Assembly (NCBI GenBank): GCA_937967775.1
Contig: CALCJH010000361.1
Span: 1 to 5,408 of the forward strand
Direction of reading: 5' to 3'
Source of the DNA: an uncultured bacterium
GTDB taxonomy: Bacteria; Armatimonadota; UBA5829; DSUL01
DNA length: 5,408 bases
Of this stretch, positions 1-5,408 are shown piece by piece (the first letter of the stretch is position 1; every line of letters begins with the position of its first letter). The notes beneath the pieces are model-generated. The model was not told where the DNA came from. It saw nothing but the letters and a program-made list of their open reading frames with translations, and made no database searches. Made by a program: the position numbers and the translations under genes.

Positions 1-1
1 C

Positions 2-886
2 CTGGACTCCATAGCATCGTCCCGAAGGGACGGGTGGCGTCTGGAGGGTGTGGTGGTGGTGGACAACGCTTCGGTGGACGATTCGCTTGCAGGCATCGGC
101 GAGACGGAGCTTCCGCTGCGCGTTCTGACCAACAGCACCAACCGCGGGTTTGCGGCCGCCTGCAATCAGGGTGCGCGCCAGAGCGCTTCGGACTACCTGC
201 TTTTTCTCAATCCGGACTGCGTGGTGGAGTCTGATGCCATCGCTACCGTGGTGGCTTTTATGCAACGGGAAGAAAATCCCGGAGTGGGAGTAGCGGGCGC
301 AAGGTTGCTGGATGCCGGGGGGCGCACCTGGCGCTGCTGCTCCCGGCATCCGCGTCCTTCGGATTTTCTGAAAAAAGCGTCCGGACTGGATGTGCTGTTC
401 CCTCGCTTGCGCACCCACTTGATGCGCGAGTGGGATCACGAAGAGTCCCGGCCGGTGGACCACGTGATGGGCTCCTTCTATTTCGTGCGGCGGGAGCTTT
501 TTGAACAGCTCGGTGGTTTTGACGAGCGGTTCTTCGTCTATCTGGAGGATCTGGACTTTTCCGTGCGAACTGTGCATGCGGGCTACTCCGTCTACTACCT
601 GGCCGAGGCGCGGGTGTTTCACCGGGGAGGCGGCACTTCGGAACAGGCGCGCGCGGAGCGTCTGTTTTATTCGCTGCGCAGCCGCCTTTTGTATGCATTC
701 AAGCACTTCAACCGGGGCGGCGCGCTGGCGGTGGCGATTGCAACGTTGATGTGGGAACCGTTACCCCGCCTGGCCCGCGCGGCGCTGCGGGGAGGGAATG
801 CGGCCGAAATGCGGGAAACGCTTCAGGCGTATACTCGTCTCTGGAGCTGGCTGCTGCGAGGAGCAAACAGAGAATGGGAGCGGTAA
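2..886 (+). CDS. Family 2 glycosyltransferase (rhamnosyltransferase-like), 5' end cut by window
   Basis: Predicted cytoplasmic or membrane-associated GT-A enzyme that transfers a sugar from a nucleotide-sugar donor onto a growing surface glycan. The frame is open from base 2, before any good start. The first residues (LDSIASS) match the usual C-L-x-S-[IL] stretch of the family, so roughly 20-25 N-terminal residues probably lie outside the window; 294 are visible. Seen in order: beta-strand and VVVVDNASVDDS (about 50-85), NRGFAAACNQGA (about 140-175), the metal/donor-site region FLNPDC (about 203-220), GGFDERFFVYLEDLDF with the E-D pair near 545-550, and FHRGGGTS (about 617-640). This motif order is typical of WbbL-like GT2 enzymes. 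The basic and hydrophobic C-terminal stretch (about 680-880) may sit on the membrane. The last 13 bases overlap the methyltransferase start, suggesting one operon with coupled translation. The family is secure; donor and acceptor sugars cannot be read from sequence. Confidence 0.93.
   Translation: MDSIASSRRDGWRLEGVVVVDNASVDDSLAGIGETELPLRVLTNSTNRGFAAACNQGARQSASDYLLFLNPDCVVESDAIATVVAFMQREENPGVGVAGARLLDAGGRTWRCCSRHPRPSDFLKKASGLDVLFPRLRTHLMREWDHEESRPVDHVMGSFYFVRRELFEQLGGFDERFFVYLEDLDFSVRTVHAGYSVYYLAEARVFHRGGGTSEQARAERLFYSLRSRLLYAFKHFNRGGALAVAIATLMWEPLPRLARAALRGGNAAEMRETLQAYTRLWSWLLRGANREWER
858..863 (+). promoter_or_regulatory. Ribosome binding site for the methyltransferase gene
   Basis: GAGGAG lies 10 bases before the ATG at 874, inside the 3' end of the glycosyltransferase gene. 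It decides the methyltransferase start: the same frame is open further upstream, but only as a shadow of the glycosyltransferase. Confidence 0.6.
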
Positions 887-1768
887 TCCCCCGGGCATCC
901 AGTATCACCCACCAGCACCTCCTCTCGGTGGTCAATACTGAGCTGTGTGAAGCAATTCCCGGGCGGACAGTTCGCATCCTGGACGCAGGCTGCGGCAACG
1001 GCAAGGTGGTTGCATATTTGACCCGTGCTCTGGGCATTCTGCATCCCGAGGTGGAGTGGGAGGTCTACGGCTTCGATGTCCATGATCACGGTGTGCAGGC
1101 GGAAGGCTATATTCAGCAGACACTGGACTTCCTCCACTCCGAAGTGCCGGGAGATTGAGTGGAAGGAGCGAATTGCGTGCGTCGGGACTACAGAGTCCTG
1201 GCCCTACGCGGAAGACTTTTTCGATGTGGTAGTATCCAATCAGGTGCTGGAGCACGTGCGGGACCACGCTCGCTTTTTCTGCGAGAACGCGCGGGTGCTT
1301 CGCAACGGTGGCTTCGCGGTCCATCTGTTTCCCCTCGGGCATTATCTCTACGAAACACACCTGAACCTGCCATTCGTGCACTGGATTGGCGATCACGACC
1401 TGGCCTTCCGGTATATCCGGTTTCTGAGCCGCCTGGGATTGGGGAAATACCGTTCGTCACGGCGCGCCAGCGGCGTTTCGCTGGACGAATACTCAGAACG
1501 GCACGCCGACTATCTCTACCACTACACATCGTATCTTTCGCAGACCCAGGCGCTTGGACTTGCACGCGCCGCCGGTTTGCGAGCATCCTACCGCTACACG
1601 CCCTATTTTTATGCGGCGAAGTTGAGATCGTTGCTTCGGCTCTCCCCCCGATATCTGTATCCGCGCCGAATAAGTGGGATCCTGACCTGGCTGGGGACGC
1701 TCATGCTCAGGCATCTGTCCTGCATAACCCTGTTTCTGGAAAAGAAGGAGACGTACCGCGGCCGATGA
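874..1768 (+). pseudogene. Class I SAM-dependent methyltransferase, split by a single-base frameshift
   Basis: Predicted to transfer a methyl group from S-adenosylmethionine, probably to a sugar or glycan intermediate given its place between two glycosyltransferases. The first frame runs from ATG 874 to TGA 1156-1158. It contains the SAM-binding loop ILDAGCGNG (residues 35-43) and the acidic end of the second strand, VYGFDVHDHG (about 64-73). The rest of the domain continues in the next frame to TGA 1766-1768, with FDVVVSNQVLEHV (motif IV region), RVLRNGGFAVHLFP and a basic, hydrophobic C-terminus. Dropping one G from the GGG at 1149-1151 joins the halves as SEVP-EIEWKER and gives a continuous 297-residue protein. 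Neither half alone is a full domain. The flanking sequence is well preserved, so this is either a recent inactivating mutation or a sequencing/assembly error. If it is an error, the gene is a normal CDS over these coordinates. Gene callers may report two pieces (874-1158 and a downstream fragment ending 1768). Family call strong; methyl acceptor unknown. Confidence 0.85.
1745..1750 (+). promoter_or_regulatory. Possible ribosome binding site for the GT4 gene, long spacing
   Basis: AAGGAG ends 14 bases before the ATG at 1765, which is longer than usual. No in-frame ATG lies nearer. The ATGA overlap with the methyltransferase stop suggests that coupled re-initiation matters more than this site. 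Confidence 0.35.
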
Positions 1769-2832
1769 AGGTGCTTCTCCTCAGCCGCTATACCCGTCAG
1801 GCGGCCAGCAGCCGGTACCGTTCGTACCAGTATCTGCCCTTCCTGGAGGAAGAAGGTATCGCCGTTACACCCGCTCCTCTGATGGGCGACAGCTACGTGC
1901 GAGGACTGCAGGAGGGACGCAGGCAGATCGGCGCCGGGACGGCGGCCGCCTATCTGCGCCGGATACTGGACACTTTTCGCGCCCGGAGATTTGACCTGGT
2001 CTGGATCGAGCGCGAAGCCCTTCCCTGGTTGCCTCCCTTCTGCGAGCGGTGGTTGCGTCTCCAGCGAGTTCCGTACGTCGTGGACTATGACGATGCGGTC
2101 TTTCATCGTTACGATCTGCACCGCTCGGGAACAGTCCGGGCGCTTCTGGGCTGCAAGATAGATACGGTTATGCGGAATGCCGCCGTGGTGATTGCGGGAA
2201 ACAGCTACCTGGCGGATCGCGCCAGGAAAGCCGGCGCCCCTCGTGTGGAGATCCTGCCCACCGTGATAGATCTGCGGCGTTACACGGGCCGCCCTGCCAC
2301 CGAGCGGCCCCACGTCATAGGGTGGATCGGATCGCCCACCACAGCGGAATATGTCAACGAGGTGGCCGGACCTCTGGCGCGGGTTTGTCGGCGCCACGGG
2401 GCCCGGGTAAGGCTCATAGGCGCGCCAGCCGGTTCCGTCCCGGGGCTGGATGTCGAGTATCTGCCGTGGTCTGAGGAGGAGGAAGTGCCGAGGATGCTTC
2501 ACTTCACGGTGGGCACCATGCCTCTTCCCGACACCCCCTGGACGCGCGGCAAGTGCGCCCTGAAGCTCATCCAGTATATGGGCTGCAGGCTGCCCTGCGT
2601 GGCTTCCCTGGTGGGGGCGAATCCCACTGTTGTGGAGCACGGCGAGACTGGTTTTCTGGCCCGGACGGAGCAGGACTGGGAAGATTCACTCGATCTGCTG
2701 CTGGAGGACGAATCCCTGCGTATCCGGATGGGGGAAGCGGGACGGGCGCGCGTGGAGGAGTGCTTCTCCCTGGAAAAGACAGCTCCGCGGCTTGCGGCTC
2801 TGCTGCGCGAGGCGGCATCCTGCAAAAGATAA
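1765..2832 (+). CDS. GT4-type (GT-B fold) glycosyltransferase
   Basis: Predicted sugar transferase of the GT-B fold, 355 residues, likely acting at the inner membrane face in surface-polysaccharide assembly. The N-terminal acceptor domain opens with MKVLLLSRYTRQAASSRYRS, as usual for this family, which supports the ATG at 1765 although the frame is open much further upstream. VDYDDAVF (about 106-113) and AGNSYLA (about 144-150) are typical of the linker side of the N-terminal domain. The donor-binding domain begins near IGWIGSPTT (about 185-193). Towards the end KCALKLIQYMGCRLPCVAS (263-281) and NPTVVEHGETGFLA (286-299) carry the GT4 K-x-x-[EQ]-x-M-x-x-x-[LIV]-P and E-H-G-x-x-G-F-L signatures. 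The length is normal and the frame intact. The first four bases overlap the methyltransferase stop (ATGA). The stop codon runs directly into a GC-rich hairpin, so this appears to be the last gene of the operon. Substrates unknown. Confidence 0.92.
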   Translation: MKVLLLSRYTRQAASSRYRSYQYLPFLEEEGIAVTPAPLMGDSYVRGLQEGRRQIGAGTAAAYLRRILDTFRARRFDLVWIEREALPWLPPFCERWLRLQRVPYVVDYDDAVFHRYDLHRSGTVRALLGCKIDTVMRNAAVVIAGNSYLADRARKAGAPRVEILPTVIDLRRYTGRPATERPHVIGWIGSPTTAEYVNEVAGPLARVCRRHGARVRLIGAPAGSVPGLDVEYLPWSEEEEVPRMLHFTVGTMPLPDTPWTRGKCALKLIQYMGCRLPCVASLVGANPTVVEHGETGFLARTEQDWEDSLDLLLEDESLRIRMGEAGRARVEECFSLEKTAPRLAALLREAASCKR

Positions 2833-2857
2833 GCCCCGCCGAAATCGGGCGGGGCTT
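2831..2857. terminator. GC-rich hairpin between convergent genes, likely terminator
   Basis: AAGCCCCGCC (2831-2840) pairs perfectly with GGCGGGGCTT (2848-2857) over 10 bp with a 7-base loop. The left arm begins inside the TAA stop of the GT4 gene. On the plus strand the stem is followed by GAAAGT, not a T run. On the minus strand it is followed by ATCTTTT, a weak T-rich tail, so termination may be stronger for the minus-strand PEP-CTERM gene, which ends 29 bases before the stem. The position between converging genes fits a shared terminator. Confidence 0.72.
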
Positions 2858-2885
2858 GAAAGTCCCTGACGGGGAAACTGCCGAT

Positions 2886-3584
2886 TCAGGCTCTGCGGCG
2901 GCGCAGCAACAGGCTGCCAAGCCCCGCCGCCAGTACCGTCATCGTGGCCGGCTCGGGGATGATGACCTGCGAGAACGACTGACCGATGTAGCTGATCTTG
3001 GCCGTTCCCTGCGGACCACCCAGCAGAGTGATGTCCTTGATGACCCGAACTGTCTCATAACCGTTCACGGGATCCTGAAGGAGCAGGTGATCCGTCAGCT
3101 TGGTGCCGATCGGCGTGGCATACACGAAGCCCTGCCCCACATTCTGAATCCCTACCAGGGCGGACTCCACGATCTGAGTCTGCCCGCCATCGAGGATGGC
3201 TCCGTTGAACGTCAGGCCGATGTCCACGATCCTCTTGAGCGGATCCAGCACCTTCACGTCGAACTTGATGTTGACATTGAGAACGGCGCCCGTGTTGGCA
3301 AACATCAGGCCCGTGAACTGGATGCCGGGATCCGGTCCGAACATATAGCCGGAAACGTCAATGGCGGCCGGGTCGAAGAAGAAGTCGCCAGTGCCGAAGG
3401 ATACCAGCTGGAAGTTGCTGAACTCCTTGTCGTCGACGACGATGGAACCGTTGGAGTTTATCAAAGCGGACAGGCTCACCGCATTGGCAGACGCAGCCAG
3501 AACGGCCACGCCAACGGCTGCGATGAGAGCCGCTCTTGAAATAGCCCCCCACAGTCCCAGGTACCTGGAGGTCTTCATAATCAT
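2886..3584 (-). CDS. PEP-CTERM sorting-signal protein, function unknown
   Basis: A 232-residue exported protein. The N-terminus is a classical signal peptide: K/R-rich start, hydrophobic core AALIAAVGVAVLAASA (about 18-33) and likely cleavage after ANA (residue 35). The C-terminus has IPEPA (209-213), a short hydrophobic segment TMTVLAAGLGSLLL (about 214-227) and R-R-R-R-A. This is the tripartite PEP-CTERM signal recognised by exosortases, which are found with exopolysaccharide gene sets. The middle (about 36-205) is hydrophobic and beta-prone, has no cysteine and is rich in G, V, D and N. I recognise no enzymatic motif. The gene has an AAGGAG 5 bases before the ATG at 3584. An alternative ATG at 3578 (MKTSRY) has 11-base spacing and would drop only two residues. 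It lies downstream of the propeller gene on the same strand, but a 193-base gap with promoter-like sequence suggests separate expression. The exosortase itself is not in this window. Confidence 0.88.
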   Translation of the reverse strand: MIMKTSRYLGLWGAISRAALIAAVGVAVLAASANAVSLSALINSNGSIVVDDKEFSNFQLVSFGTGDFFFDPAAIDVSGYMFGPDPGIQFTGLMFANTGAVLNVNIKFDVKVLDPLKRIVDIGLTFNGAILDGGQTQIVESALVGIQNVGQGFVYATPIGTKLTDHLLLQDPVNGYETVRVIKDITLLGGPQGTAKISYIGQSFSQVIIPEPATMTVLAAGLGSLLLRRRRA

Positions 3585-3589
3585 TCACT

Positions 3590-3595
3590 CTCCTT
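3590..3595 (-). promoter_or_regulatory. Ribosome binding site for the PEP-CTERM gene
   Basis: AAGGAG on the minus strand lies 5 bases from the ATG at 3584 and 11 bases from the in-frame ATG at 3578. Both starts are usable and the site does not clearly choose between them. Confidence 0.65.
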
Positions 3596-3635
3596 GCTGC
3601 TATCGACGAAGCAGACGTCTTGCCTCGTCAGAGCT

Positions 3636-3687
3636 ATTGTAACACGAAAACGCCGACCCGGAGTACGGGTTTGACGAAAAATTTTCT
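3636..3687 (-). promoter_or_regulatory. Candidate sigma-70-type promoter for the PEP-CTERM gene
   Basis: On the minus strand TACAAT (3641-3636) is one base off the -10 consensus and would start transcription near 3629, about 45 bases before the ATG. No good -35 hexamer is present at 16-18 bases spacing. An AT-rich tract, AGAAAATTTTTCG (3687-3675), lies about where an UP element would sit (roughly -46 to -58). This is the most AT-rich stretch in a GC-rich window. The promoter is inferred from pattern only. Confidence 0.4.
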
Positions 3688-3699
3688 GACAGCCTGTCC

Positions 3700-3721
3700 G
3701 TGGCCGGAAGCGACCGGCCAC
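3700..3721 (-). terminator. Perfect 8-bp hairpin downstream of the propeller gene
   Basis: GTGGCCGG (3700-3707) and CCGGCCAC (3714-3721) form a perfect stem with a 6-base loop, 57 bases past the stop of the minus-strand gene ending at 3778. No T run follows immediately; the TTTTT at 3676-3680 is about 20 bases beyond. It may be a weak or factor-assisted terminator or an mRNA 3' end stabiliser. Confidence 0.35.
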
Positions 3722-3777
3722 TCTCTGCGAATGTGGTGCAATATCCGTGCCACAGGCCAGATCTGCTCCTGTTGCTT

Positions 3778-5277
3778 TCAATCCTCCGGCCGATGGGGAT
3801 AATCGGACTCGTCTATCCCTTCCGGCAGATACGAGAATATCTCGGCATTTTTCAGGAAGAACCGCAGTTTCTTGTCCGGCTTCAGCATCTCCTCTGGGAA
3901 AGCTTCCGTCTGCCAGCGCAGTACGTGCCTCACGGAATCTCCCCGGAATGCAATGCACTCCTGCCTCGAGAAGCCCGGGATCACCCTGTTGTAACGGTCC
4001 ACGATCTCAGCGACGATGTATCCATCCCCGTGCGTCCTGGCGTTGATGGCGACGCGCGGGATGCGGAACAGCTCCCGGCGGCTGATGAAGGATCCTTCCG
4101 TTTCCCCGGCCCGAAGCGAACAGAATCCGTCCAGCCTCAGGGTGGCCAGACCGATCTCCCCCTTGATCCCTCTGTAGTCGTCATGGGGCTGATCGAAACC
4201 GCCGTAGTAGAAATACAGCAGGTCCCCGAGGGCCACCGGGGCGATAGCGGTAAACACCATCCCGTCGTCCCAGCTCCCGTCCGGCCCGAGTTCGAGGAAC
4301 GGCTCCCGCGCAGGCGTGCGCGTCCAGTTGACCAGATTCCAGCTCCAGGCGAGCTGAACGTCAACGGTGCGGATACTGTCTTCCTGCGCCTCGTGCATCC
4401 GTGGCACGGCGTACTTGCCGTACTTGAAGAAGCGGGCGTGATAGATCCACGGCAGGCCGATATATGCTCCCTGATACGGGAAGACAGGCATCCCGTAGAT
4501 CTGTATGGGGTCAGGGTCCAGGTCGTCGGGCGTGAAGACGGGGTGATCCATTAGGCGCGTCCAGTGGACGCCATCTTTCGATGTGGCCAGTCCTACCGAC
4601 CGGTGCCGCCGCGCGCCCATCTTGTACATCGCGACATAGCGATCCTGGTAGGGATCCCGGAAGAAGTTCACCACGTCCGATGAGGAGAACAACCGCTCCC
4701 CGTCCGGCGGTGTCTGCCAGGTCCATCGCAGCCCGTCCGGCGAGTAGGCGTGGTGCGGGCCCTTTGGGCCGTACCCGTACATCACCCACTTTTTGTCTGG
4801 CGAATTCGGCTGCGGGACGCGGATGACGCTGGCGATGGAGCAGAGACCCTCCACCACGATGTTGTTAGCCTTTGAGCCGTTATACTCCACCAGCCCCAGC
4901 TCGGGCTTGACCCAGTTGATGCCGTCCGTGGACTCCGCATAGCAGACACGGCTGCCGTCGCCGATGATCTGGTACCACATCCGCAAACGTCCCTCATCCC
5001 ACAGGACCGTGCCGTAGAGATACGGTCCCCATCCCTCCCATGGGCGGTCGCGGCGGAGCACCGGATTCCCGGGGTGCTTTTCCAACTTGTGGAACACCCG
5101 CTCAAGCCCGCTGGACTCCTCCACCACCATCGCATCCAGCATGAGGCGCCGGAACGGATAACTGCCGGCGACAGGATCGCCCTCCTTGGCGTAAGGAGAT
5201 GCGGCCGCCGCATGTCCGGTGGACCCTGCCAGCAAGAGAAAGACTGCTGCAAGCGCGAATGTTATAGGATGAACCAA
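3778..5277 (-). CDS. Secreted beta-propeller glycosidase-like protein (GH32/43/130-like) with C-terminal beta module
   Basis: Predicted exported glycan-acting protein of 499 residues. The chosen TTG start (5277-5275) sits 8 bases after a perfect AGGAGG and gives MVHPITFALAAVFLLLAGS, a signal-peptide core ending near GHAAAA (21-26). In-frame GTG codons at 5307 and 5301 lie upstream but would place the AGGAGG inside the coding region. The mature protein has HPGNPVL (68-74), an N-P-[VI]-L motif seen in GH43/GH130-type propellers, then W-E-G-W-G-P-Y-L-Y-G. Four blade-like repeats follow: AESTDGINW (114-122), AYSPDGLRW (177-185), ATSKDGVHW (231-239) and the degenerate AWSWNLVNW (310-318). After GEIGLATLRLDGFCSL (373-388) comes a C-terminal module (about 405-485) with INARTHGDGYIVAEIVD, IPGFSRQEC and LRFFLKNAEIFSY. 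This layout resembles uncharacterised propeller proteins of Planctomycetota and related phyla that are often annotated as glycoside hydrolases. Catalytic acids cannot be assigned by eye, so hydrolase activity and substrate are inference. Other possibilities are a phosphorylase-like or non-catalytic sugar-binding propeller. Confidence 0.85.
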   Translation of the reverse strand: MVHPITFALAAVFLLLAGSTGHAAAASPYAKEGDPVAGSYPFRRLMLDAMVVEESSGLERVFHKLEKHPGNPVLRRDRPWEGWGPYLYGTVLWDEGRLRMWYQIIGDGSRVCYAESTDGINWVKPELGLVEYNGSKANNIVVEGLCSIASVIRVPQPNSPDKKWVMYGYGPKGPHHAYSPDGLRWTWQTPPDGERLFSSSDVVNFFRDPYQDRYVAMYKMGARRHRSVGLATSKDGVHWTRLMDHPVFTPDDLDPDPIQIYGMPVFPYQGAYIGLPWIYHARFFKYGKYAVPRMHEAQEDSIRTVDVQLAWSWNLVNWTRTPAREPFLELGPDGSWDDGMVFTAIAPVALGDLLYFYYGGFDQPHDDYRGIKGEIGLATLRLDGFCSLRAGETEGSFISRRELFRIPRVAINARTHGDGYIVAEIVDRYNRVIPGFSRQECIAFRGDSVRHVLRWQTEAFPEEMLKPDKKLRFFLKNAEIFSYLPEGIDESDYPHRPED

Positions 5278-5285
5278 TGATACTA

Positions 5286-5291
5286 CCTCCT
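5286..5291 (-). promoter_or_regulatory. Perfect AGGAGG ribosome binding site that selects a TTG start
   Basis: AGGAGG on the minus strand is followed by TAGTATCA (8 bases) and TTG at 5277. The spacing is ideal. There is no ATG in this frame between here and the signal-peptide core, so this site is the main reason to prefer the TTG start over GTG 5307. Confidence 0.75.
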
Positions 5292-5408
5292 GGCTCGACA
5301 CGTGCACAAACCTTCTGCAACCGATTGGACATCTCCTTCAGCAGGCGGGTTTCCAATAGCCGGGCGAGGGCTTGCCACCTGCGTCCGGCCGGGCATCTCC
5401 AAAACGAA

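Noticed and set aside
50..52. GTG at 50 as the true start of the first glycosyltransferase
   Set aside because: The frame is open back to base 2, and those residues match the conserved region just before the DNAS motif, so the gene starts outside the window.
1144..1160. Programmed +1 frameshift at GAT-TGA, like that of prfB
   Set aside because: There is no CTT-TGA type slippery codon, no upstream Shine-Dalgarno-like stimulator at the right distance and no known programmed shift in this methyltransferase family. A one-base indel is simpler.
1159..1764. Upstream extension of the GT4 frame to about 557 residues
   Set aside because: This segment overlaps the methyltransferase second half in another frame. 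GT4 relatives normally begin at the MKVLLLSRY-type strand, which matches ATG 1765.
1609..2640. 343-codon open frame on the minus strand opposite the GT4 and methyltransferase genes
   Set aside because: It is a shadow of high-GC coding sequence. The translation is rich in R, G, P and H with no recognisable motif, while the plus strand has clear family motifs throughout.
2553..3539. 328-codon plus-strand open frame spanning the GT4 3' end, the hairpin and the PEP-CTERM gene
   Set aside because: It runs antisense through a gene with a clear signal peptide and sorting tail and crosses a strong terminator-like hairpin. No motif is seen in its translation.
3700..4554. 284-codon plus-strand open frame opposite the propeller gene
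   Set aside because: It is a mirror of the minus-strand coding frame, has no domain motif and has no good ribosome binding site at its start.
5311..5336. ATG at about 5334 on the minus strand as the start of a small gene (MSNRLQKV...)
   Set aside because: The AAGGAG directly abuts the ATG with no spacing, and the frame then runs antiparallel in sense through the propeller gene's first 200 bases as a shadow.

Overview
The window looks like chromosomal DNA from a GC-rich, Gram-negative-type bacterium that makes exopolysaccharide. It carries a PEP-CTERM sorted surface protein, a sugar-nucleotide glycosyltransferase cluster and a secreted beta-propeller glycosidase-like protein. That combination, together with a C-terminus of the form P-E-P + short hydrophobic stretch + R-R-R-R, is common in Armatimonadota, Planctomycetota and Verrucomicrobiota. 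I infer one of those lineages but cannot fix the phylum from sequence alone.

Left half (1-2832, plus strand): a tightly packed three-gene block. It starts with a family 2 glycosyltransferase cut by the window edge. This overlaps a class I SAM-dependent methyltransferase by 13 bases, and the methyltransferase overlaps a GT4-type glycosyltransferase by four bases (ATGA). This looks like part of a surface-glycan or O-antigen/exopolysaccharide operon. The methyltransferase reading frame is broken by one extra base in a GGG run at 1149-1151. Removing one G restores a continuous 297-residue protein.

Middle (2831-2885): a strong GC-rich hairpin separates the plus-strand operon from convergent minus-strand genes and could serve both strands.

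Right half (2886-5277, minus strand): two genes read right to left. The upstream one (3778-5277) encodes a secreted protein of about 499 residues. It has repeated A-S-x-D-G-x-x-W beta-propeller blade motifs and a C-terminal beta-rich module, and resembles GH32/43/130-like proteins. A perfect AGGAGG lies 8 bases before a TTG, so I place its start there. The downstream one (2886-3584) encodes a 232-residue PEP-CTERM protein, preceded by its own ribosome binding site and a plausible promoter in a 193-base gap. That gap also holds a perfect 8-bp hairpin after the glycosidase-like gene.

Functional picture (inference): the plus-strand genes build or decorate a surface glycan. The PEP-CTERM protein would be exported, handled by an exosortase encoded elsewhere and held at the envelope or in the exopolysaccharide matrix. 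The secreted propeller protein would act on glycans. I see no RNA gene, CRISPR array, insertion sequence or clearly new biological system. The main points of interest are the frameshifted methyltransferase, the uncharacterised PEP-CTERM protein and the domain layout of the propeller protein.
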